Shown here one piece after another: positions 18,949 through 29,209 of a DNA stretch of 64,000 nucleotides; within the stretch, counting starts at the first letter, position 1; the number at the start of each line of letters is the position of its first letter. This stretch comes from Planococcus donghaensis MPA1U2. Lineage in GTDB: Bacteria; Bacillota; Bacilli; Bacillales_A; Planococcaceae. Both the position numbers and the translations under genes were made by a program. Location of the stretch: NCBI RefSeq assembly GCF_000189395.1, contig NZ_AEPB01000012.1, forward strand, positions 46,156-110,155. Direction: 5' to 3'. A model generated the notes under the pieces. That model did not search any database. It had not been told where the DNA came from and saw only the letters and a program-made list of their open reading frames with translations.

Positions 18949-19589
18949 TCGTTCACTTGTGGCGTGCTCGGCCATAAAACATCAAAATTTTCTTTTCGCA
19001 GCTCATGGATGATGGCTAATGGATTCATCGTTTGCACACGAAAAACTAAAATTTTACTCGCCTTATTTTCTCTGTCGGGGTATACAAGCACACTTAATAC
19101 ATTCACGTTTTGCTGATGAAAAATCTTCGATACTTCGTATAAGACGCCCGATCGGTCTTGGACTCGAACTTCGATTTGTGAGCCGGGCTGATGAGCTCCC
19201 GTTAATTCGATAAAAGTATATAAAAGATCGGTTTCTGTTAAAAAGCCTACAAGTTTTTGATTGCTCACAACAGGGATGCAACCAATTTTGTGCTCATAGA
19301 AAATCATCGCTACTTCTTCGACAAAGTCGAGTGGGTGCGCGATAACAGGGTTCGCCGTCATAATTTCGGCCACTTTCTTTTTATAGGGTTCGCCTTTAGG
19401 TGATACGGTAAATCTGGAAGGAACTGCATCTTTTAAATCGCGATCGGTCACGATGCCTACCACTTTTCCACCATCAACAACCGGAGCGTGACGAACTCGT
19501 TTGTCTTTAAACAAATCCATAACGTCTTGAACTGTTTGTTCAGAGTTTAATGTATGCACATCAGTTTTCATAATTTCTTCAACTAACAT
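18945..19589 (-). CDS. acuB: Acetoin utilization protein AcuB (CBS-ACT)
   Basis: 214 residues. A pair of CBS domains (VEEIMKTDVHTLNSEQTVQD at the N-terminus and AEIMTANPVIAHPLDFVEEV near residue 74) is followed by an ACT domain (IEVRVQDRSGVLYEVSKIFH near 139). This architecture senses adenine nucleotides or small metabolites. Its exact role in controlling AcsA is not settled. It is the middle gene of acuABC, with an AAAGGGGTG box before the start. Confidence 0.9.
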   Translation of the reverse strand: MLVEEIMKTDVHTLNSEQTVQDVMDLFKDKRVRHAPVVDGGKVVGIVTDRDLKDAVPSRFTVSPKGEPYKKKVAEIMTANPVIAHPLDFVEEVAMIFYEHKIGCIPVVSNQKLVGFLTETDLLYTFIELTGAHQPGSQIEVRVQDRSGVLYEVSKIFHQQNVNVLSVLVYPDRENKASKILVFRVQTMNPLAIIHELRKENFDVLWPSTPQVNE

Positions 19590-19612
19590 AAAAGCACCCC
19601 TTTAAAATTAAA

Positions 19613-20245
19613 TCAATACATATAGCGATTCATAAACCGGAGTCGGTCAAATTGTTGAATGGAATCATTATCGACCCGGCTACCAATTTTGGCCATTAAA
19701 CAATTTGCTGGATGGGAGCTAATCTCAGGGTCATCGGTAGCATAGTATTCTAAACCGCCGGCCTGCATCATTTTTTCCATCACTTTTCGGTATTCCCACA
19801 CATTTAAACCTGTTCCCTTTAAATCCCAATGCCAGTAATATTCAGTCGTAATAACAATGAAATCTTCAAAAGCATCATCCATCATTGAAACTTTCAGTAA
19901 GGCTTTCCCAACGCCATTACCCCTATATTTTGGAATGATTTCAATTGCGCCAAGCTCGATTAGATTGTCCATATTTCCTTCAGACCAACGTTCTAAAGGA
20001 TCGGGGTATAGGAATGTGACATAGCCGACAATCATCTTGTCAGCCCGGACGATAAGAATACGTCCTTCTGGCAAATCCGCAATTTCGATAATAGCTTTAT
20101 GTTGCTGAGCGGGTGGTCTAAAAGCTACTAAATCTTCATGAAACTCAAGCTCGCTTAATTCTTTTCCCGCAATCGGACCTTCGATAATAATCGAGCCATG
20201 TTCAGTTTCTAATTCCATAGAGTTATATGTTTTCATGTGTTCCAT
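19613..20245 (-). CDS. acuA: Protein acetyltransferase AcuA
   Basis: GNAT-family acetyltransferase of 210 residues. In B. subtilis AcuA uses acetyl-CoA to acetylate the catalytic-domain lysine of AcsA and switch it off. The acetyl-CoA binding segment is IPKYRGNGVGKALLKVSMMD at about residue 110, and EYYWHWDLKGTGLNVWEYRK is strongly conserved. The start at 20245 (MEHMKTYN) fits the family and an AGGCGG box; an adjacent ATG at 20248 is possible. It is divergent from acsA, the enzyme it modifies. Confidence 0.92.
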   Translation of the reverse strand: MEHMKTYNSMELETEHGSIIIEGPIAGKELSELEFHEDLVAFRPPAQQHKAIIEIADLPEGRILIVRADKMIVGYVTFLYPDPLERWSEGNMDNLIELGAIEIIPKYRGNGVGKALLKVSMMDDAFEDFIVITTEYYWHWDLKGTGLNVWEYRKVMEKMMQAGGLEYYATDDPEISSHPANCLMAKIGSRVDNDSIQQFDRLRFMNRYMY

Positions 20246-20277
20246 CATTTCACCGCCTGTCAGATGCAATTAGGTTT

Positions 20278-20283
20278 ATTATA
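20278..20283 (-). promoter_or_regulatory. Probable -10 of the acuABC promoter
   Basis: TATAAT on the reverse strand lies about 30 bases upstream of acuA. No good -35 is seen 16-18 bases further up, so regulation by an activator or a weak promoter is possible. Confidence 0.4.
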
Positions 20284-20411
20284 CATGAACAGTTATTGTT
20301 TTGGAAAAAAGCCGACAGAATTAGCTGTTTTTTCTAAACAATTAAAATAGTTCGCATTCAATTGTGACATTGTTGTAGAATGTAAGTAATCAATGCGAAA
20401 GGGTGAATGGA

Positions 20412-22130
20412 ATGAAAGTAGAAGCATTACCAGCAAAACCAGGGGTACATCAATTACATAATTACGAAGAAACAGCAGCTAACTTCGATTGGACAGAAGT
20501 CGAGAAGGAGTTTAGTTGGCACGAAAGTGGAAAAGTAAATATGGCTCATGAAGCAATTGACCGTCATGCAGATTCTGACCGAAAAAACAAAGTGGCTCTT
20601 TACTATAAAGATCAAAATCGAAATGAGTCATATACATTTTACGAAATGAAACGCATGACCAATCGCGCAGCGAATTTGCTAAAAGCAAATTCAAACTTAG
20701 AAAAAGGAGATCGAATTTTTATTTTTATGCCGCGCTCTCCGGAATTGTATTTCTTAATGTTTGGCGCATTAAAAATGGGACTTATTGTTGGACCGCTATT
20801 TGAAGCGTTTATGGAAGGTGCTATTTACGATCGTCTTGATGACAGCGAAGCTAAATCGATTATTACAACACCAGAATTATTAGAGCGTGTTCCTTATGAT
20901 CGCTTGCCAAACCTAGAAACGATCTTCCTTGTAGGGGATGATGTCGAAGAAAAGGATGGCTATATTGATGTCATGAAACATTTACCAGTGAGCTCAGATA
21001 AATTTGAAATTGAATGGTTAGATAAAGAAGATGGATTGGTACTTCATTATACTTCTGGATCTACTGGCAAGCCAAAAGGTGTCTTACATGCCCAATATGC
21101 GATGGTGCAGCAATACCAAACAGGAAAATGGGTGTTGGATTTCAACGAAACCGATATTTACTGGTGTACAGCTGATCCAGGGTGGGTAACTGGAACCGCT
21201 TACGGTGTATTTTCTCCTTGGCTAAACGGCGTTACTACGGTTATTCTTGGCGGACGATTTTCACCGGAAGGATGGTACCAAGCAATTGAAGACTTTGGTG
21301 TGACGGTTTGGTATAGTGCCCCTACAGCATTCCGTATGTTAATGGGAGCAGGGGATGCATTAGTAAAAGAATATGATTTATCTACACTTCGACATGTGTT
21401 GTCGGTAGGTGAACCGTTAAACCCAGAAGTGGTAAGATGGGGTGCTCAAGTATTCGATAAACGTATTCACGACACGTGGTGGATGACAGAAACAGGTGCT
21501 CAAACAATCTGTAACTTCCCATCAATGACGATTAAACCGGGATCTATGGGGAAACCTGTGCCTGGGCTAAATGTCGCTATTGTCGACGATCAAGGAAATG
21601 AATTGCCACCAAACCAAATGGGGAACTTAGCAATTGAAAAAGGATGGCCATCAATGATGCGTCAAATCTGGAACAACCCAGCGAAATACGATTCGTATTT
21701 CTTAAAGGATAAATGGTATGTTTCGGGAGATTCGGCTTATATGGATGAAGAAGGTTATTTCTGGTTCCAAGGACGGGTAGATGATGTCATTATGACTTCA
21801 GGAGAACGCGTTGGACCGTTTGAAGTAGAAAGTAAATTGCTTGAACATCCAGCCGTTGCTGAAGCTGGTGTCATCGGCAAACCCGATCCGGTTCGCGGAG
21901 AAATCATCAAAGCATTCGTGGCGTTAGTTGATGGATACGAACCATCAGAAGAATTAGTACAAGAAATTCAACAGTTCGTTAAAAAAGGATTAGCTGCACA
22001 CGCAGCACCGCGTGAAATCGAGTTTAAAGACAAACTGCCGAAAACGCGTAGCGGGAAAATTATGCGCCGTGTCTTAAAAGCATGGGAGTTGGATTTACCA
22101 GCAGGTGACTTGTCTACAATGGAAGATTGA
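20412..22130 (+). CDS. acsA: Acetyl-CoA synthetase
   Basis: AMP-forming ligase that activates acetate with ATP and CoA, 572 residues. The P-loop-like YTSGSTGKPKGVLHA is at about residue 213, and WWMTETGAQ near 355 is the adenylate motif. YVSGDSAYMDEEGYFWFQGR is near 436. The C-terminal PKTRSGKIMRRVL near 540 contains the lysine that AcuA-type enzymes acetylate. The start at 20412 (MKVEALP) follows AAAGGG and matches the family N-terminus. It is divergent from acuABC as in B. subtilis, so enzyme and switch are kept together. Confidence 0.95.
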   Translation: MKVEALPAKPGVHQLHNYEETAANFDWTEVEKEFSWHESGKVNMAHEAIDRHADSDRKNKVALYYKDQNRNESYTFYEMKRMTNRAANLLKANSNLEKGDRIFIFMPRSPELYFLMFGALKMGLIVGPLFEAFMEGAIYDRLDDSEAKSIITTPELLERVPYDRLPNLETIFLVGDDVEEKDGYIDVMKHLPVSSDKFEIEWLDKEDGLVLHYTSGSTGKPKGVLHAQYAMVQQYQTGKWVLDFNETDIYWCTADPGWVTGTAYGVFSPWLNGVTTVILGGRFSPEGWYQAIEDFGVTVWYSAPTAFRMLMGAGDALVKEYDLSTLRHVLSVGEPLNPEVVRWGAQVFDKRIHDTWWMTETGAQTICNFPSMTIKPGSMGKPVPGLNVAIVDDQGNELPPNQMGNLAIEKGWPSMMRQIWNNPAKYDSYFLKDKWYVSGDSAYMDEEGYFWFQGRVDDVIMTSGERVGPFEVESKLLEHPAVAEAGVIGKPDPVRGEIIKAFVALVDGYEPSEELVQEIQQFVKKGLAAHAAPREIEFKDKLPKTRSGKIMRRVLKAWELDLPAGDLSTMED

Positions 22131-22134
22131 TCAT

Positions 22135-22175
22135 TCAAAGCAGCGGACAGTAATTTCTGTCCGCTGCTTTTTGAA
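22135..22175 (+). terminator. Terminator after acsA
   Basis: TTCAAAGCAGCGGACAG pairs with CTGTCCGCTGCTTTTTGAA around a 6-base loop. It is a very strong stem with a short T tract inside its 3' arm. Confidence 0.85.
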
Positions 22176-22177
22176 TT

Positions 22178-22214
22178 AAAAAAACCCGATTCGCTAATAA
22201 AGCGAATCGGGTTA
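22178..22214 (-). terminator. Terminator of the penicillin-binding protein gene
   Basis: On the reverse strand AACCCGATTCGCT/AGCGAATCGGGTT makes a 13-base stem with a 5-base loop, followed by a T run. It lies directly after the stop codon. Confidence 0.85.
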
Positions 22215-22220
22215 ATGTTG

Positions 22221-25200
22221 TTATGCTGCGTCACCTTCGGCCGGTTTATCTGGTTTAGGATCTGGTTTTGTTTCAGGATCCGGTTTTGGTTCAGGGTCTG
22301 GCTTCGGCTCAGGATCCGGTTTTGGTTCAGGATCTGGCTTTGGCTCAGGATCTGGCTTTGGTTCAGGATCTGGCTTTGGTTCAGGATCTGGCTTTGGCTC
22401 AGGATCTGGTTTTGGCTCAGGATCTGGTTTTGGCTCAGGCTCCGGTTTTGGTTCAGGTTTCGGTTCTGGCTTCGGCTCAGGTTTTGGTGCGGCAATTATG
22501 ACACTGTTTGAAGCCGCTGATTGTTTACCTGTAATATCGACCGCTACAACTGTATAGCTTCCAGGACCACTCGCCGTATAGGAATTGCTTTGAGCTTCTG
22601 AAATTGAAGCTATACGCGAACCATCTTTGTAAACTCTGTAACCTACAACGTCATTTGATCCAGAGTTGGACCATGTAATGGTTTTTCCGTTAATAGCTGC
22701 TTGAACACCACCAGGAGCAGCGTCATCAGCTTTAAACTCTGCACTTGCAACAATCGAAGAGAATTTCGAGTTGCCTGGGAATAGTTTGCTCGCATCTCCT
22801 CCAAGTGGAGCCATTATGCGATCGATGTATTTTTGAGAAACACCGATTCCACCGCCTGAGATAAAGTCGCTTGGTGTATTAGACAACACGGCAAAACGTT
22901 TGCCATTAATTGTTGTATACGAACCGCTTGTAAAACTATCGTCTTTTTCTGTAGGCAACATAGCTTTAGCGTTAAACAAATCTGAACGAACAAGTCCCGC
23001 ATTTTTGCAGGCCTCATCTGGAGCTAGTCCAGAAATACCACAGAACGATTTGGTAACAACCCCATCAGGCTGCTTGAATTTTTCTGACGTTCCAACAAGT
23101 TTTGGCTTTGCATCGTAACTAGCGTTCATTAAGCGAGCCCATACTTGATTGACACGTAATGAAGCGGGCAAATCACGGTTTTCAAATTTTGATAACTTGA
23201 TTTTTTCAGTATCGTAGCCAAGCCATAGTCCCATTGTTACGTTCGGGTTGTAACCGACTAACCATACGTCTGTAGTACTTTGAGTCGTACCTGTTTTACC
23301 TGCGAAATCTGCGTCGAATTTCAACAAATTATTCGCTCGATTTGCAGTACCACGGTCCGTTTTAAAGACATCACGTAGCATATCTGTTAACACATAAGAT
23401 GTAGCAGGCGTAAAGATTTCTTTTGATTCTGTTTTATGTTCATAAATAACGTTTCCATCAGCGTCTTCGATTTTATCAATCATTGTAGGCTCTACATACT
23501 GACCGTTATTCGCAAACATTGCATAACCGTTAGTGATTTCTTCAATAGAGGCTTCAATTCCGCCGCCTAAAGCAGAAGCTAAATGATTGTTTTCCTGTTC
23601 TTCAACCCTTGAAAAACCAGCATTCATCATATACTTAATCGGCATTTGTTGTTGAATTTGAGCAAACAAGCGAATTGTCGGTAAGTTTTGAGATTGTGCT
23701 AACGCATCTCGTGCTGGCATTATTCCTTGCTCACTTGATGCGATAAAGTTGCTAGGACTCCATATGTCTTTGCCATCCATATATTCGAATTTTACATCGA
23801 CAAGAGGGGATCCAGCACCAATTTGACCTAATTCAATCGCGGGAGCATATATCAATAAAGGTTTTACGGTAGAACCCATTGAGCGATAAGCTGAAGTCGC
23901 ATGGTTTAACTTTTCGATTTCATGGTTTCGGCCACCAACAAAACTGAGGATGCGTCCTGTGCCATTTTCAATCATAATACTACCAAGTTGAACAGGATAC
24001 TCTTTGTCTATTACTTCTCCAACTTCGTTATAGCCTTTTCCTAATGCAGTTGTACCAAAAGATTCATACGATTTCTGAGCTTCTTCTTGAGCTAGATAAA
24101 TGTCTTTGTCGATCGTCGAGTGAATTCGATAACCATTAGATCTAACAGCTCGATCAGCTAAAATTGCGTATTCCTCATAAAGTTTGTTGTTTTCTTTTAA
24201 TGTAACAGGATCGATACCATCTTGCTCTGCTAATATGTCCATAATAATACGAGATGCCCGTTTTTCAATTTCAACTGTGACATACGGGAACTCGGAGTAC
24301 GAGCGTTTTTCGTCTTTGCGGAAATCAGCAACAATATCATAAGCCATTGCTTCATCGTATTCTTTTTGTGTAATGTATTCCGTTTCTTTCATACGGAAAA
24401 GAACAGTTCTCATTCGATCAAGTGCTGGAGCTAATGCATCTTCTTCTTTTATAACACCACCCTCAGCGTAAGGGGTGTACGTATAAGGAGCTTTTGGAAT
24501 ACCAGCGATAAAGGCCGATTGTGGCAAGTTTAAATCTTTAGCCGATACATTGAATATTCCTTTAGCGGCTGTTTCAATGCCGGCAATATGTGCACCTGAA
24601 GAAATTCGGCCATACGGAATGATATTCAAATAGGCTTCCATGATTTCATCTTTATCCATAAATTTCTCTAAACGCATCGCAAGAAGAATTTCTTTTGCTT
24701 TTCGCTCGTAAGAAACTTCATTGGTTAGTATTTGGTTTTTTATCAATTGTTGCGTCAAAGTAGAACCACCTGTTTGGGTGTCTGCATTTGACACATCTTG
24801 CATCAAACCACGGAAAATCGCTTTTGGAACGATTCCTTCGTGTTCAAGGAAATATTCATCTTCTGTTGCTAGAACAGCGTCTATCGCATAATCTGATACA
24901 TTGTCTAATGAAGTAACTCTTCGTTCTAAATCTGTTTGAAGTTTTCCGAGATAGACATCATTGTCGAAATACATTTCGGAAGTTTCTTCAAAACTATAAA
25001 TTTCTTTGAGCATTTCTTCTTTAGGACGAAGTTTTTCCTCGTCTACCAGTGAAGCAAAATAACCTGCTCCAACAGAAGCGGCAAAAACTCCGACTGTAAC
25101 TAGAACAATCGCCAGAATCAATGCTAAGTTCCAAATCACTCCTGTTGTTATGCTCATTCGCTTGAACCATTTTGTTGAAGTCAATCTATCGGTTGTTTCT

Positions 25201-25238
25201 TCTGCTTTACCTAGCCAATACTTTAATTTATCACGCAC
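22221..25238 (-). CDS. Class A penicillin-binding protein with FN3-like domain and repeat tail
   Basis: Bifunctional peptidoglycan synthase of 1005 residues. A membrane helix lies at about residues 32-58. The GT51 glycosyltransferase follows, with [11 protein letters not shown] and [13 protein letters not shown] near 155. The transpeptidase has STVK near 453, SQN near 514 and [12 protein letters not shown] near 646. After about residue 830 come an FN3-like module ([20 protein letters not shown]) and a C-terminal tail of six-residue repeats rich in Pro, Asp, Glu and Lys. The GTG start at 25238 follows TAGGAGGGCG. It sits between acsA and tyrS, convergent with acsA. Confidence 0.92.
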   Translation of the reverse strand: MRDKLKYWLGKAEETTDRLTSTKWFKRMSITTGVIWNLALILAIVLVTVGVFAASVGAGYFASLVDEEKLRPKEEMLKEIYSFEETSEMYFDNDVYLGKLQTDLERRVTSLDNVSDYAIDAVLATEDEYFLEHEGIVPKAIFRGLMQDVSNADTQTGGSTLTQQLIKNQILTNEVSYERKAKEILLAMRLEKFMDKDEIMEAYLNIIPYGRISSGAHIAGIETAAKGIFNVSAKDLNLPQSAFIAGIPKAPYTYTPYAEGGVIKEEDALAPALDRMRTVLFRMKETEYITQKEYDEAMAYDIVADFRKDEKRSYSEFPYVTVEIEKRASRIIMDILAEQDGIDPVTLKENNKLYEEYAILADRAVRSNGYRIHSTIDKDIYLAQEEAQKSYESFGTTALGKGYNEVGEVIDKEYPVQLGSIMIENGTGRILSFVGGRNHEIEKLNHATSAYRSMGSTVKPLLIYAPAIELGQIGAGSPLVDVKFEYMDGKDIWSPSNFIASSEQGIMPARDALAQSQNLPTIRLFAQIQQQMPIKYMMNAGFSRVEEQENNHLASALGGGIEASIEEITNGYAMFANNGQYVEPTMIDKIEDADGNVIYEHKTESKEIFTPATSYVLTDMLRDVFKTDRGTANRANNLLKFDADFAGKTGTTQSTTDVWLVGYNPNVTMGLWLGYDTEKIKLSKFENRDLPASLRVNQVWARLMNASYDAKPKLVGTSEKFKQPDGVVTKSFCGISGLAPDEACKNAGLVRSDLFNAKAMLPTEKDDSFTSGSYTTINGKRFAVLSNTPSDFISGGGIGVSQKYIDRIMAPLGGDASKLFPGNSKFSSIVASAEFKADDAAPGGVQAAINGKTITWSNSGSNDVVGYRVYKDGSRIASISEAQSNSYTASGPGSYTVVAVDITGKQSAASNSVIIAAPKPEPKPEPKPEPKPEPEPKPDPEPKPDPEPKPDPEPKPDPEPKPDPEPKPDPEPKPDPEPKPDPEPKPDPETKPDPKPDKPAEGDAA
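22250..22490 (-). repeat. 18-bp tandem coding repeats (PDPEPK tail)
   Basis: About nine units of 18 bases, differing by a few third-position changes, encode Pro-Asp-Pro-Glu-Pro-Lys. Shorter Pro-Glu-Pro-Lys units precede them. The tract is the C-terminal tail of the penicillin-binding protein, outside the membrane and probably extended through or along the cell wall. Such tracts change length by slippage. Confidence 0.9.
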
Positions 25239-25264
25239 ATTATCGCCCTCCTAAAATCTTTTAT

Positions 25265-25270
25265 AGTATA
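25265..25270 (-). promoter_or_regulatory. Extended -10 promoter of the penicillin-binding protein gene
   Basis: TGATATACT on the reverse strand (TGn extended -10) lies about 27 bases before the GTG start. The -35 is poor. Confidence 0.45.
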
Positions 25271-25299
25271 TCATATTCTTATAATTGCATCTAAGCATA

Positions 25300-25327
25300 T
25301 TGACAAGTTGCAATAATAAAGTAAAAT
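25300..25327 (+). promoter_or_regulatory. SigA-type promoter of the tyrS T-box
   Basis: TTGACA at 25300 and TAAAAT at 25322 are 16 bases apart, just upstream of the T-box leader. Confidence 0.65.
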
Positions 25328-25332
25328 ACTAG

Positions 25333-26875
<1,543 letters not shown>

Positions 26876-26882
26876 TAATGAT

Positions 26883-26918
26883 AAAAGGACGACCGAAATT
26901 TTCGGTCGTCCTTTTTAG
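26883..26918. terminator. Bidirectional terminator after tyrS
   Basis: AAAAGGACGACCGAA/TTCGGTCGTCCTTTTT is a 15-base stem with a very short loop. It serves tyrS and the convergent gene. Confidence 0.9.
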
Positions 26919-26919
26919 G

Positions 26920-27726
26920 TTATAGTTGTTTTTCTTTGATAAAGCAAGGCAACTCCATGTCTTCAAATTCCTCAGGATGAATTAGTTTTCCTAAACGAAT
27001 CGCGCCTTCGATCAAGCGAGGAGAAGGGCGACAATACAATTCTTCTTCCATTACGTGAATATGGTCCATGGCTTTTAAATCATTCCAGCCTGGACGTTTC
27101 TTGAGGAGTTCGGGTTTTACTTTTGACGTTAATACACCGACCCAGGCAAGTAAAATATAGTCCGGTTGACGTTCTAATACATCTGCCCAATCGGTTTGAA
27201 TATTGGCAGATTCGTTGTCGTCAAACAGGTTGCGAGCACCGGTCATGTGACTAATTTCAGTTAGCCAATTGATGTTGCCGGGAGTGAACACAGGCTTTGG
27301 CCACCATTCCCAGTATAATGAAGGCCGACTACTTGCTCGGTTTCCACGTGATTTAATGTCTTCGATAACCGTCAAATATTCAGAATGAACAGTCGTCGCA
27401 TCAATCCCGCATGCATCAGCCACTTGTAATAAGTCTTGTCCAATTTCGTCGAGTGATTGCGGGTCGAGGACAAGATGTGGGATGTTTCGTTTTACTAATT
27501 CATCCACGTTTTTTTCCATTCCGGGAACACTTAAAGAAGCCAATACTAAATCAGGTTTTAGCGCTTCGAGTTCATCCATGCGAATGGATAAATCTGGTCC
27601 AAGTCGAGGCAATGTTGTAATTTCTTTTGGCCAATCTGAAAAATCATCAATTCCGACTAACAGATGTTCTGCATTTAAAAATGCTAAAAGTTCCGTGTTA
27701 CTTGGGCAAATTGAAATAATTCGCAT
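26920..27726 (-). CDS. BtuF-like periplasmic-binding-fold protein without signal peptide
   Basis: 268 residues of the cobalamin/iron-siderophore binding fold (BtuF/FhuD class). It opens with MRIISICPSNTELLAFL, the usual first strand of the mature domain, then GIDDFSDWPKEITTLPRLG and YWEWWPKPVFTPGNINWLTE. There is no signal peptide or lipobox, so it is predicted to be cytoplasmic, and no ABC permease or ATPase is adjacent. It is therefore probably not a transport receptor; a cobalamin- or metal-ligand-binding role is only a guess. The start at 27726 follows TGGAGGTG; a longer in-frame start lacks a box. Confidence 0.72.
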   Translation of the reverse strand: MRIISICPSNTELLAFLNAEHLLVGIDDFSDWPKEITTLPRLGPDLSIRMDELEALKPDLVLASLSVPGMEKNVDELVKRNIPHLVLDPQSLDEIGQDLLQVADACGIDATTVHSEYLTVIEDIKSRGNRASSRPSLYWEWWPKPVFTPGNINWLTEISHMTGARNLFDDNESANIQTDWADVLERQPDYILLAWVGVLTSKVKPELLKKRPGWNDLKAMDHIHVMEEELYCRPSPRLIEGAIRLGKLIHPEEFEDMELPCFIKEKQL

Positions 27727-27893
27727 CCAGCTACACCTCCATTTTTTCCAGTTTACCATGATCGGTGAAAAAAATTCCTCCTATTTGAAGAAACTGTGAA
27801 AACAAAGTATTATAAGGAAGAAAGAACGCAAGTTGTAAAATTCAGGAACGCTTTCTTCATTATGATTTTATCGATATGAATAGAGAAACTTGA

Positions 27894-27918
27894 GTTTAAT
27901 TCACAGAAGTTCGGGTAG
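27894..27918 (+). promoter_or_regulatory. SigB-type promoter of the RsbR-like gene
   Basis: GTTTAA at 27894-27899 and GGGTAG at 27913-27918, 13 bases apart, are the same hexamers as in the ytxGHJ promoter. The gene begins about 155 bases downstream. The gap 27727-28074 otherwise holds a short frame at 28002-28100 and AT-rich DNA. Confidence 0.72.
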
Positions 27919-28001
27919 TTATACAGGTGTAGATAAATTGAATTTTAGTGAAATTAATAAACCATTAACGGGAAATTAATAGCGAGAGCGGGGTGAAGCT
28001 A

Positions 28002-28100
28002 TTGCCAAATCGATTAAATCGTGTGAACTTGAGTACTCCGGTACGGAATGTCGATTTGCAGCAATGGCTGTTAAATGTTAAAAGACCAAGACTTATATGA
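28002..28100 (+). CDS. Possible 32-residue leader peptide before the RsbR-like gene
   Basis: A TTG at 28002 follows the strong box GCGGGGTGA at a good distance and opens a 32-codon frame. It ends at TGA (28098-28100), inside the start of the RsbR-like gene. That gene has no obvious ribosome-binding site and a stop codon directly before its ATG, so translational coupling through this short frame is plausible. The peptide has no recognisable similarity. Treat it as a candidate only. Confidence 0.3.
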   Translation: MPNRLNRVNLSTPVRNVDLQQWLLNVKRPRLI

Positions 28101-28917
28101 GCACTTAAGCGGACGGACTTTGAAAATGACGGAGGACTGGTATAGTTCTTTAGACAAAAGTAAAACGGGTGTCTACGGTTCGACGGATCCTGATAAGATA
28201 GCATTATTGAAAAAACAAAATCATGAATTTCATCTTCGCTTTTGCACCATGTTTCAAAAAGAAAACAAAGACTTTGTAACGAATTTTCAAGATTGGATAG
28301 AATCTATTGTAAAAGATGAAGCTCATTTAGAAACACCAATCGTAGAGGTGATTGGTGAATTTTTCCGGACTCAACAACAATATTTAACTGAACTTGGAAA
28401 GTACGCGTTAGCACATAAAGAAGAAGTGAGTCACGAGCAATTGATGGAATGGACGCAAGCCGTTGTTCGCATTATTAGTAAAGTGATTGTTGAATTTACG
28501 GACCAAAATTCAAAAGCTGCAGAAAAACGCATGGACTCTCAGCAACAAATGATTGTGGAAATGAGTGCTCCTGTCATTTTATTAGCAAAAAAAATCGGCA
28601 TGTTGCCATTAGTTGGCGAAATTACTCCGCATAGAGCAGAGATTATATTTGAAAAAGCTTTAGCCCAAAGTTCTAAACACGATTTAGAGAAATTATTTAT
28701 TGATTTATCCGGTGTTCCGATGATTGATACAATGGTGGCACAGCAAGTATTTCAACTGATTAAAGGCTTAGAAATCATCGGCGTAAAAGTGGCATTGTCA
28801 GGTATTAGTCCAGTGATTGCTCAAACGGCTGTTCAGTTGGGCATTAAATTTATTGATATTGAAGTGTATAACACACTCGCTCAAGCGTTAAAACAAAATC
28901 GAGTTGACTCATTTTGA
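28075..28917 (+). CDS. RsbR-family stressosome protein (RsbRD-type N-domain + STAS)
   Basis: 280 residues. The N-terminal two-thirds resemble the RsbRD-type sensor domain (LTEDWY-like region MTEDWYSSLDKSKTGVYGS, then QNHEFHLRFC). The last 110 or so are a STAS domain (FIDLSGVPMIDTMVAQQVFQ, VKVALSGISPVIAQT). The T in IDTMVA lies where RsbR paralogues are phosphorylated by RsbT. Such proteins are co-antagonists in the stressosome, which releases SigB on stress. The ATG at 28075 has a TAA directly upstream and no clear box. A SigB-type promoter precedes it, suggesting feedback. Confidence 0.82.
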   Translation: MLKDQDLYEHLSGRTLKMTEDWYSSLDKSKTGVYGSTDPDKIALLKKQNHEFHLRFCTMFQKENKDFVTNFQDWIESIVKDEAHLETPIVEVIGEFFRTQQQYLTELGKYALAHKEEVSHEQLMEWTQAVVRIISKVIVEFTDQNSKAAEKRMDSQQQMIVEMSAPVILLAKKIGMLPLVGEITPHRAEIIFEKALAQSSKHDLEKLFIDLSGVPMIDTMVAQQVFQLIKGLEIIGVKVALSGISPVIAQTAVQLGIKFIDIEVYNTLAQALKQNRVDSF

Positions 28918-28918
28918 T

Positions 28919-28958
28919 AAAAATCCTTAGGACCTTTATTGGTTCTAGGGATTTTTTT
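28919..28958 (+). terminator. Terminator after the RsbR-like gene
   Basis: AAAATCCTTAGGACC and GGTTCTAGGGATTTT form a 15-base stem with G-U pairs and a 6-base loop, ending in seven T residues. Confidence 0.8.
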
Positions 28959-28985
28959 GATTTTATTTAAAGGATGCCGTTTTTA

Positions 28986-29151
28986 TTTGCGGGATGGGGT
29001 CGATTGTTTGCGACGATAAGGGTGTTGTTTGCGGATTCGAACGCTTTGTTTGCGGGATAAAATTTTATTTGCGAGATTGGCTTGGTTGTTTGCAGGATAG
29101 CGCGCTTTGTTTGCGCGATAACCCAGTTTGTTTGCGAAAGTCGCAAATAAA
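28986..29151. repeat. Array of eight 21-bp repeats (TTTGCGGGAT core)
   Basis: Eight copies of TTTGCGGGAT or close variants start at 28986, 29007, 29028, 29049, 29068, 29089, 29110 and 29131. The steps are exactly 21 bases, except one of 19. The first ten bases and a closing TTG are conserved; the middle eight vary freely. The last unit folds back on itself (TTTGCGA, three bases, TCGCAAA). The array lies between the terminators of two convergent genes. Function unknown. Confidence 0.85.
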
Positions 29152-29154
29152 AGA

Positions 29155-29196
29155 AAAAACCTCCCAAAACCTTAAAAGGTTTTGAGAGGTTTTCAA
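29155..29196. terminator. Bidirectional terminator after rpsD
   Basis: AAAACCTCCCAAAACC and GGTTTTGAGAGGTTTT form a 16-base stem with one mismatch and a 6-base loop. It lies just after rpsD on the reverse strand, with T-rich flanks. Confidence 0.88.
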
Positions 29197-29209
29197 AATC
29201 AAGTTGGAA

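Noticed and set aside
20347-20360. cre site between acuA and acsA (TGAATGCGAACTAT on the reverse strand)
   Set aside because: It matches only about six of ten fixed consensus positions. CcpA control of this region is expected from B. subtilis but this sequence does not support it well.
22215-22511. Forward-strand frames through the penicillin-binding-protein repeat tract
   Set aside because: They are mirror images of the repeats, rich in Phe, Trp and Arg, without a start signal, and lie opposite a clear gene.
28986-29151. CRISPR array
   Set aside because: Repeats of about ten bases every 21 bases are far too short and variable for CRISPR repeats, the spacers would be about eight bases, and there are no cas genes.
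28967-29167. 66-residue reverse-strand frame through the 21-bp array with a seven-residue pattern
   Set aside because: The pattern follows from the 21-base period. The one 19-base step changes the frame of the units, and there is no ribosome-binding site.
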